Counted from the stretch's first letter, positions 1 through 9,404 are shown. The stretch is 64,000 nt of DNA from Natrinema amylolyticus_A (GCF_042678045.1 NZ_JBHUDI010000002.1:62001-126000), one strand, 5' to 3'. Notes: generated by a model from the letters alone, not told the origin. Made by a program: numbers and translations.

Positions 1-1
1 C

Positions 2-604
2 TTTTTGGTCGAGACCGACCGCGACGGCGTCAGTACGAACAAGATTGACGAGAAACTCTCTCTGCGAGCTTCGATCACCGGCGAGATCGGCCTCAACGAC
101 GTGGTTGTCCCCGAGGAAAACGTTCTTCCCGGCGTTTCCGGCATGAAGGGGCCACTGTCTTGTCTCACCCAGGCCCGCTACGGTATTGCTTGGGGTGCCA
201 TCGGAGCCGCTCAGGACGCCTTTGAGACTGCACGCCAGTATGCCACTGACCGCGACCAGTTCGGCGGTCCAATCGCCCGCTTCCAGCTCCAGCAGGACAA
301 GCTCGCCGAGATGGCTACCCAGATCACGCTCGCCCAGCTACTCGCCCACCGACTCGCGGATCTCAAAGAACGCGGTGATATGCGCCCTCAGCACGTCTCG
401 ATGGCCAAACGCAACAACGTTCGGATGGCCCGCGACCAGTCACGCATTGCCCGCGAGATGCTTGGCGGCAACGGGATTACGGCGGACTACTCGCCGATGC
501 GTCACATGGCTAACCTCGAGACAGTCTATACCTACGAGGGCACTCACGACATCCACACCCTTATTCTCGGCGAGGATCTCACCGGTATTGCTGCCTACGA
601 GTGA
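2..604 (+). CDS. Glutaryl-CoA dehydrogenase, C-terminal part (cut by window edge)
   Basis: Only the last 201 codons are present; the frame is open at the window start. Enzymes of this family oxidise and decarboxylate glutaryl-CoA to crotonyl-CoA and hand electrons to ETF. The match is specific to this branch of acyl-CoA dehydrogenases: GMKGPLSCL, ARYGIAWGAIGAA, RDQFGGPIARFQLQQDKLA, ARDMLGGNGI-like (here REMLGGNGIT) and TYEGTHDIH, whose Glu is the catalytic base. The stop is 3 nt before the start of the CoA-transferase gene, so the two are co-transcribed. ETF genes lie 10 kb downstream. Identity at family level is secure; glutaryl-CoA as substrate is inferred from motif agreement and the neighbour. 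Confidence 0.9.
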   Translation, partial: FLVETDRDGVSTNKIDEKLSLRASITGEIGLNDVVVPEENVLPGVSGMKGPLSCLTQARYGIAWGAIGAAQDAFETARQYATDRDQFGGPIARFQLQQDKLAEMATQITLAQLLAHRLADLKERGDMRPQHVSMAKRNNVRMARDQSRIAREMLGGNGITADYSPMRHMANLETVYTYEGTHDIHTLILGEDLTGIAAYE

Positions 605-607
605 TCC

Positions 608-1828
608 ATGACTGGCGAGGCACGCACTCCCGATGGCGACGACCAGCCTCTCGAGGGACTGACAATCCTTGATGCCTCGCGAGTCCTTGTCGGACCGTTC
701 TGTACGATGCAGTTGGGCGACCTGGGCGCGGAAGTTATCAAGATCGAACGGCCGGACGGTGGCGACCAGACTCGTGGCTGGCACCCGCCGACCTATGGTG
801 AAGAGAGCGCCTACTATGTCAGTGTAAACCGCAACAAGCGCTCGCTGACGCTAAACCTCGCAAGCGAAGAGGGGCGCGAGGTATTCTGCGACTTGGCATC
901 AGAGGCCGATGTTCTCGTCGAGAATTTCCGGGTCGGGAAGATGGAAGAGTGGGGATTGGACTACTCGACGCTCAGCGAGCTAAACCCTGAACTGATTTAT
1001 TGTTCGCTGTCGGGCTACGGCGAGTGGGGGCCACAGAAAGACCGACCTGCCTATGACATCATGATGCAGGCCGAAGGTGGTCTGATGAGTATTACTGGCG
1101 AAGAAAACGGGCCTCCGGTGCGTGTCGGTGTTGCGATCGCTGACATCGGGGCTGGCATGTATGCTACGCAGGCCATCCTCGCAGCGCTGCTCTATCGGGA
1201 ACTTGGTGACGGTAACGGCCAGAAGATAGACATCAGCCTACTCGACGGACAGGTTGCATGGATGAGTTATATGGCATCGTACTACTTCGCGACGGGCGAC
1301 CCACCAGGTCGCATGGGAAGCCAACATCCGACGATTGCGCCCTATCAGGCGTTCGAGACCACCGATGGCTACGTCGTAGTCGCGACCGCTTCCGAGAACA
1401 TCTGGCCGAAATTCTGCCACGCACTCGACCGCGAGGACCTGATCGACGATGAGCGCTTCGCAGTCAACGCTGATCGCGTTGCGAATCGCTCGGAACTCGA
1501 TCAAATTCTCAACGCAGAGTTCGCACAGTATTCAACTACCGAGGCTGTCGCGCGGATGGAGGACGCCGGCGTCCCGGCTAGTCGGGTCCGTGATATGGAA
1601 GACGTATTCGAAAGTCCACAGGTTCAGGCACGAAACATGCACCAGACCGTCGACCACCCCACTATCGGGTCTGTGGAAATGGCAGGAAGTCCGATGCACT
1701 TCTCACGGACGCCAACCGCGATTGAGCGGCACCCACCGGTGCTCGGCGAACATACCAAAGAAATCCTCAACGAGTTCGGGTACGATGACGAGATGATCGC
1801 AGAACTCGCCGATCGTGACGTTATCTAA
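608..1828 (+). CDS. CaiB/BaiF family CoA-transferase, probably glutarate CoA-transferase
   Basis: A 406-aa class-III CoA-transferase. It has the N-terminal GLTILDASRVLVGP and LGDLGAEVIKIERP motifs, the NRNKRSLTLNL stretch, and the ADIGAGM motif holding the predicted catalytic Asp179 that forms the CoA-thioester intermediate. Length is normal for the family. The gene follows glutaryl-CoA dehydrogenase after 3 nt, the same pairing expected for succinyl-CoA:glutarate CoA-transferase, so activation of glutarate (or a related dicarboxylate) is the likely job. Substrate is inferred from context only; other CaiB members act on carnitine, oxalate or bile acids. It converges with the Lrp regulator gene 89 nt away. 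Confidence 0.88.
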   Translation: MTGEARTPDGDDQPLEGLTILDASRVLVGPFCTMQLGDLGAEVIKIERPDGGDQTRGWHPPTYGEESAYYVSVNRNKRSLTLNLASEEGREVFCDLASEADVLVENFRVGKMEEWGLDYSTLSELNPELIYCSLSGYGEWGPQKDRPAYDIMMQAEGGLMSITGEENGPPVRVGVAIADIGAGMYATQAILAALLYRELGDGNGQKIDISLLDGQVAWMSYMASYYFATGDPPGRMGSQHPTIAPYQAFETTDGYVVVATASENIWPKFCHALDREDLIDDERFAVNADRVANRSELDQILNAEFAQYSTTEAVARMEDAGVPASRVRDMEDVFESPQVQARNMHQTVDHPTIGSVEMAGSPMHFSRTPTAIERHPPVLGEHTKEILNEFGYDDEMIAELADRDVI

Positions 1829-1917
1829 AGAAAAATAACGGAAGTTCAACGGATCACCCAACCCATGATTGTTCACCTGGTCAGCAAAGACTAGGACATG
1901 GGCGAGCCGTGGTCGAA

Positions 1918-2403
1918 TCAGTCGGCAAGCTCCTCGATGAGCGTCTCGACATCGAAGTCGTTGAGTGGGTTCTGTTCATCCTTGACCGTCTTAATGGCAA
2001 ACTTTGAGGACGTTCGCTCGATCTCGCTAATGGCTTCATAGTCTTCGACGAGCGACTCGACCATCTCACGGCTCGTCACGTGAGCAATTACGATGAAGTC
2101 GGTATCACCCATGGTAAAGTACACCTGGTTGACACCCTCGACTGAGGCGAGTTTCTCACCAACAGTTTCATGATACCCCTCCTCGAACTCCGCCCAAATT
2201 TCCGAAATGAGTGTGATGGAGATGCCGACTTTCTCCAGGTCGAGATCATAGAGATCGTTAGTGATGACACCGGATTCGCGGAGCTGGTTCAACCGATAGT
2301 GAACCGTCGACTTCGGTATTCCAGTCGCATCCTCAATCTTTTCCGGGCTCGCTGTTCCATCTCTGGCGATTGCCGATAAAATCCGAATATCTTTCTCATC
2401 CAT
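1918..2403 (-). CDS. Lrp/AsnC family transcriptional regulator
   Basis: A 161-aa one-domain-plus-RAM regulator. The N-terminal winged helix (MDEKDIRILSAIARDG, then STVHYRLNQLRESGVI as recognition helix) is followed by the ligand-sensing domain (GVNQVYFTMGDTDFIVIAHV). I chose the ATG at 2403 because homology starts there; an upstream in-frame start at 2439 would add 12 residues. Lrp regulators in haloarchaea sense amino acids or CoA-linked metabolites. It converges on the CoA-transferase gene, so it may control that operon or the aldehyde dehydrogenase relic on its other side. The effector is unknown. Confidence 0.85.
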   Translation of the reverse strand: MDEKDIRILSAIARDGTASPEKIEDATGIPKSTVHYRLNQLRESGVITNDLYDLDLEKVGISITLISEIWAEFEEGYHETVGEKLASVEGVNQVYFTMGDTDFIVIAHVTSREMVESLVEDYEAISEIERTSSKFAIKTVKDEQNPLNDFDVETLIEELAD

Positions 2404-2580
2404 GGGTGAATCCTGAATACTATCCAATAATAGCGTCACGTGTATAAGAATATTGGTTAGGTGACTGGGTGGCCGAGACCGAGGTATTGCGCCTGTTCAG
2501 CGTATAAGCATTATGAGTTCAGCACAACTCCAATATTTTGAACTATATTTAATATCTGCCATGTTAGCTAGATTTATCGG

Positions 2581-2616
2581 CGGTCAAGGCGAATACCCCG
2601 GGGCTTGACCCCGAGG
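2581..2616. repeat. Probable IS-end hairpin fused to the truncated aldehyde dehydrogenase gene
   Basis: The stretch contains CCCCGGGGCTTGACCCCGAGG, which can fold on itself, and shares AAGCCCCGAGGC-type sequence with 4915-4935. It ends exactly where dehydrogenase homology begins. I read it as the edge of a lost IS200/IS605-type element that removed the front half of the gene; this is inference from resemblance only. Confidence 0.35.
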
Positions 2617-3279
2617 CGATTCACTGTCCTTGACGATGCTGACATCGAACATGTGGCTGAGAAAGGCGCGTGGGCACGCAATCAGAACGGCGGCCAATCG
2701 TGTATCGCTGCAAAACGATTTGTCGTCCACGACGCCGTCTATGATGAATTTGTAGAACAGTTGGTTGAGGAAGCCGAAGCATTGACCATCGGCGATCCAC
2801 TCGATGAAGAGACGGATATCGGCCCGCAAGCTCGAGCCGACTTCTGCAATGATCTTCATGAGCAGGTGACCGCCAGCGTCGATGCTGGAGCAACAGTACT
2901 AACTGGTGGTGAACCGCTCGACCGACCAGGGGCATACTACAAGCCAACTGTTCTGAAAGACGTCCCAGCAGACTGTCCAGCAGATTCCGAAGAGTTGTTC
3001 GGTCCTGTCGCGACAGTCTATCACGCTAGTGACGAAGCCGAAGCGCTCGAGGTTGCCAACGATACGCGGTTTGGACTAGGAACAAGTATCTGGACCGCTG
3101 ACCGAGCTCGGGGCGAACGACTAGCCCGTGATATCAATGCAGGATGTGTCTATGTTAACCAACTCGTCAAGTCGGACCCCCGCGTCCCGTTTGGCGGTAT
3201 CGGTGATTCCTGTTATGGTCGAGAATTATCAGCTATCGGTATCCAAGAGTTTGTGAATAGAAAAACTGTCTGGCTATAA
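2617..3279 (+). pseudogene. NAD(P)-aldehyde dehydrogenase, 5'-truncated (semialdehyde dehydrogenase type)
   Basis: The frame encodes only the C-terminal half (about 220 of roughly 455 residues). It begins inside the family motif RFTVLDDADIEHVAEKGAW and keeps the catalytic cysteine in NGGQSCIAAKRF and the end motif PFGGIGDSCYGRELSAIGI with FVNRKTVWL, which is typical of succinate-semialdehyde/glutarate-semialdehyde dehydrogenases. The Rossmann NAD-binding half is gone and is replaced upstream by IS-like sequence, so the protein cannot be active. With the class-III aminotransferase and permease nearby it looks like the remains of a GABA or 5-aminovalerate catabolic gene. The remaining frame is intact, so truncation is recent. 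Confidence 0.85.
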
Positions 3280-3619
3280 TAGGTCAGACTAACAGACTAT
3301 TGAGCACTTACACAGTAATTGTCATTCGTCGACCGCTGTGTTGCGTTGCTTGAGTATTTGCCCTGCTACTGTCCTCCAATTCTACTGTGTTGAATCGCCA
3401 TACGGAGCTGGAATCGTTACCCGACAGGACGTATCGAGGTAAATCCGGAGACAATACAGCGAAATGAGGTCACAGTCGGTGGAGTCGCTTCATTCACCCA
3501 CAACCCTCTGTGCAGAGAGACAACAGTATTCAAATATGGTTTGAAAGGTGAGGCGCCGCATATTTTGTATGTCTTGTCAGAAAACGTTCGCCTCATCAGA
3601 GGCTCGGCCAGCTCAATTT
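3280..3619. other. Intergenic stretch without recognisable gene
   Basis: AT-richer sequence between the dehydrogenase relic and an IS6-like transposase relic. Reading frames here show no haloarchaeal composition and no motif. I see nothing to annotate. Confidence 0.5.
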
Positions 3620-4001
3620 GGATCTTGTGAAGCGAGAAGCGACACCGCGACGAACTCGAGTATTCAGCTGCCTCTAGCAGAACTCTCACTTCCAAATATT
3701 GTATATTTTATTTATATTTCTAGTGTCGTTGACGTGCCGATCGACCGTGCATAAGTGGATTCACAAGACGGATCTAGAGTCGGAGGATTGATAATTGACG
3801 GATCACATTGCGGCCGATACTATCGTGGTCGAGCTGGGTGATGAAAAGTATCGACTGTATGCCGCTATCGATCCGGAAACAAACGTTTTGTTGCCCACAA
3901 TGCTTGAAACGACCACAACGACGATTTTCGCTCAGTCATTTTTCACTGGACTCAGCGGGAAACACGATGTCGATGGCGCGTGTTTCTCGTCGACGATTTG
4001 A
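3620..4001 (+). pseudogene. Decayed IS6-like transposase
   Basis: Fragments in shifting frames match the haloarchaeal IS6-type transposase also seen at 28292-28839: a DLVKREATPRRTR-like N-terminal piece, STVHKWIHKTDLESED, then DHIAADTIVVELGDEKYR followed by LYAAIDPETNVLL, where the first catalytic Asp should sit. Stops and frameshifts interrupt it and the C-terminal DDE part is missing. It abuts a TnpB relic, so this is a nested insertion graveyard. Confidence 0.65.
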
Positions 4002-4094
4002 ACCCGTTACAAGATGAATGTCATCGACAGTTACAATTTCAGTTACGAGTGACACGGAAATGGGAGTACTGCCGACATATGCTTAAAGAAACAA

Positions 4095-4490
4095 AACCCA
4101 GAACCATCCATTTCTCGATAAGACAGAAGCCCACGGTATCGACGTCACGGTTGAGTTCGAACGTGATCTCTCAAGGATGTGTTCCTCTGTGGAACGAAAG
4201 ACGACACCCAGCGGGTCAAACGCGGATTGTACATCTGCGAGAAGTGCGATACCGCAGCGAACGCAGATGTGAATGGTGCAGAGAATATCCGACGAAAAGT
4301 AACTTGGAGTCCTTCAGATACGGAGGATTGGAATACCGGTTGGTTGATGGTTCTAGAGACCTCCGGTTTCTCGTCATCGCGAAAGGCGCTTTATGCTTTT
4401 CGAACGACACAGCCTTCAGTCCATCTGTTTGATCGGAGCAAGGGTGTTTTCGACCTGCGAGAACAGATCCTGGACTGCAAACCCGAACAT
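4095..4490 (+). pseudogene. TnpB (IS1341/IS605 OrfB) 3' end, frameshifted
   Basis: The last part of a TnpB RNA-guided nuclease gene is readable in two frames. One frame gives HGIDVTVEFERDLSRMCSS; the next continues from about 4190 with CGTKDDTQRVKRGLYICEKC and NADVNGAENIRRKV. These are the zinc finger (CxxC pairs) and the final RuvC Asp. The terminal VHLFDRSKGVFDLREQ block common in haloarchaeal copies follows. The N-terminal two thirds are absent. The gene is dead, but its 3' end, which in TnpB elements overlaps the guide RNA scaffold, is preserved. Confidence 0.75.
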
Positions 4491-4499
4491 CCCAACGGT

Positions 4500-4548
4500 G
4501 GTCGGGATTCCACGTCGTTCACGGCGTGGAGGATGTCACCACACACCT
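4500..4548 (+). repeat. Right-end hairpin of the IS1341-type element
   Basis: GATTCCACGTCGTTCACGG and the following CGTGGAGGATGTC form the stem-loop plus GGATGTC tail typical of the right end of haloarchaeal IS1341 elements. In living elements this is also the 3' end of the TnpB guide RNA. Confidence 0.5.
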
Positions 4549-4550
4549 GA

Positions 4551-5252
4551 TAACGAATCGTCAATCAAACACGCCAAGTCAGCGAATCCGATTTAACAGC
4601 GCCAGAGAACAATAATAATCAATAATGGTATTTATGACTCAAATTAAAAAATTTGTCTGTAAAATAGTGATGGATTACAAGTGTATAGATGTAATACGAC
4701 CTTCGACTATCTTAGGATATTATATTTTAGTTTTGAAAAAGAAAGATATAAAACATGGTTGGGTGCTTGAAGACACGAACTTAGTTATACTATACTAGCA
4801 ACCGAAACGGATTACACACCGATCGCACAGCAGTCGTGCAATCGGGTGTGCACTGACGTTCAGTGGCTACAGTAGATATCAGTTTAACGCCCTTATAGCG
4901 AGAACCGCCTGGGATCAAGCCCCGAGGCACTCGGCCTGCTCCGCCTGTAGACGACGTATGGTCAATCAACTGTATCGTCTTCGTTCAGTAGTTGTCGATC
5001 TAGAGACTTCGTGTAGGACGATGAGGGACCACCTTCTGGCTCACTGTCCGCAGATCGCAGCGCTCCGGACAAATGTCTTGAGATGGATCATCGGTTGTCT
5101 AGCGGCACATCCGCGCCACCCATACTCGCTGTGAGGTACAGCTACTGCGATGAGTCACCAGTTCTCTCCCAAGAGCGGGGTCTAACATCAAGGGGTACAG
5201 TGACGTGACGTGACGTCAGTGATTGATGTCAGAAGCGAACGACGGTCGGTAT
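4551..5252. other. AT-rich intergenic region with repeat and IS-end remnants
   Basis: No gene is visible. It holds one copy of the palindromic repeat (4791-4875). At about 4909-4940 a stretch with AAGCCCCGAGGCACTCGGCC resembles the IS end at 2581-2616. At 5197-5216 GTGACG units are tandemly iterated. It lies downstream of the permease gene, whose transcript runs into it. Confidence 0.5.
4791..4875 (+). repeat. Palindromic repeat, copy 1
   Basis: One of six copies of an 80-90 bp imperfect palindrome. Arms read roughly AACAACTGAAACGATTTAC and ACACCGATCGCACAGC, then their complement. This copy is diverged at the left end (AGCAACCGAAACGGATTACA) and keeps the central hairpin CACCGATCGCAC...GTGCAATCGGGTG. 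Confidence 0.75.
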
Positions 5253-6662
5253 TTAGTCCCCGTCAAACCCGTGGCTTTCAACCTGTGATGCCCCGCTGGA
5301 GAGGCGCGACTGTGAAACCAGACCGATGCCGAGGACGACCCACACGAAGATGATCCCCCACTCAAAGGGCCACTGAAGCGCCGAGGGGGCTCCTGGCAAG
5401 TACATTGCGGTGAACCCGAGTGTCAGTCCGAGACCGAGGACGCCAACCGCTTTTCCTCCCGGAATCTTCAGAGGCCGGTTCATTTCGGGTTCGCGGACGC
5501 GTAACACGAGGAAGGAGATGACGACCATCACCCACGCGACGACGATACCGAACCCGCCAGCGTTGACGATCCAGATGAGCATCTGCTCCCCGAATAGCGG
5601 CGAAAGCACCGACAGGCCGCCGATGAGTGCAAGTGCCCGCGAGGGAGTGTTGGTTTCGGGATTGACCGTCGCGAGCGTCTCCGGCAACATACCGGATTCG
5701 GCCAGCGCGTAGATGGCGCGACTTCCACCGAGCAGGAACGAGTTCCAGCTAGTGAGGATCCCGGCGATGCCTGCCAGTGCCATGATCTTCCCGATGGTGG
5801 CGCTACTGAACAGTGCCTCCATGGCGGCGGCTGCGGGAAGCGGACTCTCAACGAGCACTGAACCTGCCAGCGCTCGCCCGGACGCCCAGATGACGAGGAT
5901 GTAAAACAGCGCGGCGACCGACACGGAGGCGACGATCAGCAGACCGAGCGTCCGTTCGGAGACGTCGGCTTCCCCGGCGGCTTGGGGAATAACGTCGAAC
6001 CCGACGAACATGAACGGTGTCATGATCGCGACGGTGAGCACACCGGCCATCCCGGAGTCGGCAAAGGGCGGCGTTGATGTCGAGTGACCGTTAGCCACCG
6101 CACCGATGGCCAGCGTGAGGCCCGCGAGCCCGATGACCAGTGTCAGGATCGTCTGGAACTGTGCTGCTGGCTGGACCCCCTTGTAATTTAAGTACGTCAT
6201 GACGATTGCACCGACGCCGCCGACGAGGACCCACGTCCCGTAGACGGTCTGGCCGGCTACCGACCAGAGTGGAATCGCGTTGAAACCAGGCACGACGTAC
6301 GCCAGTGCTGACGGGAACGCGACGACCTCGAAGACGACGACGCCGACGTATCCGAGGATCAGCGACCAGGTACAAATGAACGACCCAATGGGACCCAGCG
6401 CACGCATGCTGTAAACGTGTTCGCCACCGACGAACGGCATCGATGACGCGAGTTCACCGTAGATGAGTCCCACGACGGCGACCATGAACGATCCGAGGAC
6501 AAATGCTAGGATTGAGCCCGTGACGCCTCCCTCGTTGATCCAGTACCCCGACTGGATAATCCATCCCCAGCCGACCATTGCACCGAACGCTAATACGAAC
6601 ACGTCGCGCTTCGTAAGAACGCGCGAGAATTTCCCATCTGGCTCTGTGTTAGCCATACTCAT
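5253..6662 (-). CDS. APC superfamily amino-acid permease
   Basis: A roughly 470-aa integral membrane transporter of the amino acid-polyamine-organocation superfamily with about 12 hydrophobic segments. Recognisable marks are the N-terminal VFVLAFGAMVGWGWI (the unwound helix-1 substrate site), GGEHVYSMRALGP, and TPFMFVGFDVIPQAAGE in helix 6. A TATA-like TAAGATATAAG at 6680-6690 favours the ATG at 6662 as a leaderless start; a GTG at 6674 and an ATG at 6656 are alternatives. It is divergent from a class-III aminotransferase gene, which suggests import of the aminotransferase substrate, perhaps an omega-amino acid. The true substrate cannot be read from sequence. Confidence 0.85.
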   Translation of the reverse strand: MSMANTEPDGKFSRVLTKRDVFVLAFGAMVGWGWIIQSGYWINEGGVTGSILAFVLGSFMVAVVGLIYGELASSMPFVGGEHVYSMRALGPIGSFICTWSLILGYVGVVVFEVVAFPSALAYVVPGFNAIPLWSVAGQTVYGTWVLVGGVGAIVMTYLNYKGVQPAAQFQTILTLVIGLAGLTLAIGAVANGHSTSTPPFADSGMAGVLTVAIMTPFMFVGFDVIPQAAGEADVSERTLGLLIVASVSVAALFYILVIWASGRALAGSVLVESPLPAAAAMEALFSSATIGKIMALAGIAGILTSWNSFLLGGSRAIYALAESGMLPETLATVNPETNTPSRALALIGGLSVLSPLFGEQMLIWIVNAGGFGIVVAWVMVVISFLVLRVREPEMNRPLKIPGGKAVGVLGLGLTLGFTAMYLPGAPSALQWPFEWGIIFVWVVLGIGLVSQSRLSSGASQVESHGFDGD

Positions 6663-6674
6663 CGATTTAGGCAC

Positions 6675-7102
6675 ATCTACTTATATCTTACTGAGTTCGA
6701 AAATATGGCCCAATTCTAGGATTCAGTTCAAATAGTACCGTATGCGAAGCACAGGTAATTCAACAACGCTGTCGAAAACGAAGGGGGCGGTGAACAATGA
6801 ACAGTAAAAAAAGATAGGGGATTACAGTGCTAGATGATACGTCTCGAGGGAGTCGAATCGACTACCGTACCGAGCTATGACCGAATGCACACGGCTCCGG
6901 CGGACGCGGAAGCGAAACTGGAACAGGGTCGACCTATCGAGACACGGACGACGAGTTTGTCACTGATCAAAGTCGGGATCAGCAGTGAGTGAGACGCTCG
7001 ACTCGGACCGGCTAGATCAGCTAGTGAAATATGGTGTGGGTCGATAATAGATGTGTCGGATTCAATGCAAACTTTTAGTACTTAGTAGAACTACGTCCTA
7101 CT
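6675..7102. promoter_or_regulatory. Divergent promoter region, permease and aminotransferase
   Basis: A permease TATA-like box lies at 6680-6690. An aminotransferase TATA-like TTTTAGTACTTAG lies at 7074-7086, about 25 nt before its ATG. Between them is an open frame of 52 codons (6834-6992, starting MIRLEGVEST) with haloarchaeal-looking composition but no recognised motif; it may be a gene remnant or chance. Confidence 0.5.
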
Positions 7103-8482
7103 ATGGCTGTAGAACAGACGTTCGACGACCTCCACTTCACACAGGAGCCGGAAATCGAGACGTCAATTCCAGGGCCGGAGTCGAAGAAACTCCTCGAGCG
7201 GCAGCGACGCGTCGATAGTAGCGCAGTCGCGTATCCAAAGGTCGTTCCCATCGCAATCGAGGAAGCGAAAGGCGCGACGATCCGCGACGTCGACGGAAAC
7301 ACGTTCCTCGACTTCTTCGCCGGTATCGGCGTCCTGAACGTCGGCCATTCGAACCCGTACGTGATGGAGGCCGTTCAGGAACAGACCGAAAAGGTCGCAC
7401 ACACTATCGACTTCCCGACAGAGGCACGGTTGGACCTCATCGAAGCGCTGAACGATATCGCGCCGGGCGCGCTCCCTGACAACAACCGCGTCATTTTCGG
7501 CGGTCCAACCGGCAGTGACGCCATCGAGGGGACCATCAAGTTAGCCAAGTACAACACTGGCGGTGACGGCCTCATCGCGTTCCGCGGTGCATATCACGGC
7601 GGCAGTGCCGGCGCACTCAGCCTCACAGCGGGCAAGAAGTACAAGGAAGATTATGCGCCGATGCTCCCGAACGTCCACCACGTGCCCTATCCCTTCGCAC
7701 ACGAGCAGGGGCTAGATCCCCAGGAAGCTAGCGACCGAGCACTGGCTAACGTCCGGGAACTCCTTGAAGACCCCTACAGTGGGTTTGCGAACCCCGCAGG
7801 CATCTGGGTCGAACCGATCCAAGGCGAAGGCGGTATCGTCACCCCGCCGGAGGGCTTCCTGCCCGGTCTCAAGGAGATCGCCGAAAACAACGACATCCCG
7901 CTCATCGTCGATGAGATCCAGACCGGGTTCGGCCGCACTGGCGAGTGGTTCGCCAGCGACCACTACGATGTCACACCGGACGCCATGCCGATGGCTAAGG
8001 CGATCGGCGGCATCGGACTCCCGCTGTCTGGAACGATGTACCACGAGGACCTGGACACTTGGGAGGCCGGCGGTCACGTCGGTACCTACCGCGGCAATGC
8101 CCCGGCGATGGTCGGCGGCGTCCGCGCCATCGAGTACATCCGTGACAACGACCTGCTCGCCCACGCCCGCGAGGTCGGCAGCTACATCCGCGATCGGCTT
8201 CGCGAGTCCGCCGGCGTGAACGAGCGCCTTGTCGACGTGCGCGGTCGCGGCCTGTTCATCGGCGCTGAGTTCGCCGACAGCGAAGACCAGACCGGTAAGG
8301 AACTGGTGAAAGACATACAGGAAGACTGCTACAAACGTGGCGTCCTCGTGTGGTCTGCTGGCCGACGTGGCAACGTGCTCCGACTGATTCCACCACTCGT
8401 GCTCACACAGGAACAGGCCACCGCAGGAATGGATATCATCTGCGAGGCCATTGAACAGCACGCGCCCTCCAGTAACAACTGA
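7103..8482 (+). CDS. Class-III PLP aminotransferase (GabT/DavT-like)
   Basis: A 459-aa fold-type I aminotransferase. The PLP site is clear: FGGPTGSDAIEGTIK (phosphate cup), IVDEIQTGFGRTG with Asp270 and Gln273, and MPMAKAIGG with the Schiff-base Lys299. Such enzymes transfer the omega-amino group of GABA, 5-aminovalerate, ornithine or diaminobutyrate to 2-oxoglutarate. Divergence from an APC permease and nearness to a semialdehyde dehydrogenase relic and glutarate genes favour GABA or 5-aminovalerate. The last codons, AGT AAC AAC TGA, are the first bases of a palindromic repeat, so the C-terminus Ser-Asn-Asn is repeat-derived. The start is placed by a TATA-like box about 25 nt upstream. Confidence 0.88.
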   Translation: MAVEQTFDDLHFTQEPEIETSIPGPESKKLLERQRRVDSSAVAYPKVVPIAIEEAKGATIRDVDGNTFLDFFAGIGVLNVGHSNPYVMEAVQEQTEKVAHTIDFPTEARLDLIEALNDIAPGALPDNNRVIFGGPTGSDAIEGTIKLAKYNTGGDGLIAFRGAYHGGSAGALSLTAGKKYKEDYAPMLPNVHHVPYPFAHEQGLDPQEASDRALANVRELLEDPYSGFANPAGIWVEPIQGEGGIVTPPEGFLPGLKEIAENNDIPLIVDEIQTGFGRTGEWFASDHYDVTPDAMPMAKAIGGIGLPLSGTMYHEDLDTWEAGGHVGTYRGNAPAMVGGVRAIEYIRDNDLLAHAREVGSYIRDRLRESAGVNERLVDVRGRGLFIGAEFADSEDQTGKELVKDIQEDCYKRGVLVWSAGRRGNVLRLIPPLVLTQEQATAGMDIICEAIEQHAPSSNN

Positions 8483-8549
8483 ACCAATTAACGCACCGAT
8501 CGCATAGCTGTCGTGCGATCGGGTGTGCAGTGAGTATCAATGTCTATGA
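8471..8549 (+). repeat. Palindromic repeat, copy 2, overlapping a gene end
   Basis: It begins AGTAACAACTGAAC inside the aminotransferase gene and supplies its stop codon. The central hairpin GCACCGATCGCATAGC...GTGCGATCGGGTGTGC is well preserved and the far arm is diverged. Confidence 0.75.
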
Positions 8550-8661
8550 TAGCTGTCACCGCGCTGCGGCCGACAGCAACCAAGATCATACGTTTGCTCT
8601 ACAATATTGATCTAGAGGTCAACAACTCTATCGTAGTCATTTCAGGAGCAGAAGAGATCGC

Positions 8662-8832
8662 CACCCGATTGAGTTTGACCAATTGTATACACAAGATTAC
8701 AATCTCGAAAACAGCCCAGAGCTGAATATCTATGGACGGCCAAAGAAGATCTCTACTACCCGTTATACAGGAATGGTGTGGAATGCCATAGCACTATTCA
8801 GAGATATGGCTGACGACCTCAACTGGAAGTGA
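8662..8832 (+). pseudogene. Unidentified coding remnant
   Basis: A 56-codon open stretch ending in TGA reads HPIEFDQLYTQDYNLENSPE, then LNIYGRPKKISTTRYTGMVW and NAIALFRDMADDLNWK. The composition is protein-like. The same frame continues upstream to about 8540 with one stop (TGA at 8608). No start codon or family could be recognised. It is probably the tail of a gene destroyed by the neighbouring mobile elements. Confidence 0.35.
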
Positions 8833-9012
8833 TTGACATTCCAATCGCCATAAATTCACTCTTCACGAATAAGCTCTTTGCTTCGAAAATGTTGAGAAAC
8901 GTTACACGAGCGTTTCCACTAACTATTCTCCCACACGTGTAAAGCTCGAGGCATAAAAAGCAGTGGGTTATGCTTGGCTTCTGAGTGATACTGCCCGTCT
9001 GTCTCGTCTCCA

Positions 9013-9170
9013 TCACCAGAGCTCGGCCACAATCTCCACTTGCTCGAGGAGGATATCAAGAACATCTTTCTGAAGCAGCGTGTTGCCGATTGGCGAAACC
9101 GGTCCCAGATTGAACTTCTCGCCGAGGTGGCTCAGAACTACGTTTCGGCGGGATGAGTGTTTACTCCGAC
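9013..9170 (-). pseudogene. ISH3-family transposase fragment, N-terminal region
   Basis: On the minus strand NVVLSHLGEKFNLGPVSPIG followed by NTLLQKDVLDILLEQVEIVAEL matches the conserved ISH3 segment (family form: NTVLYHLRTKF...VGNTLLRKDLLDVLPEQVEVCADL). Only this piece survives, without catalytic residues. Other ISH3 pieces are at 20732-21170 and 43791-43985. Confidence 0.65.
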
Positions 9171-9404
9171 AACATCCGGGTTTGAGTCGGCACTCAGACG
9201 ACTTGAAAGTTAAGCCCCGGAATCGATTCAAGAAGATACGGTCCTTCTGACAGGGTTCTACGGGTTTGATCGTCGTGAGACCAAAATATACGAAAGAGTG
9301 GACTCGAATGGAAAGTTCGCTATAACTTTGAACCGATGGTTCGAGTGTGCTGTCATCCACGCCGTTGCTGACGACGTTGTCTACCGTTCACACCGAGGTA
9401 GATA

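Noticed and set aside
3417..3754. Open frames on both strands between the dehydrogenase relic and IS6-like relic
   Set aside because: Cysteine-, serine- and lysine-rich composition unlike haloarchaeal proteins and no motif.
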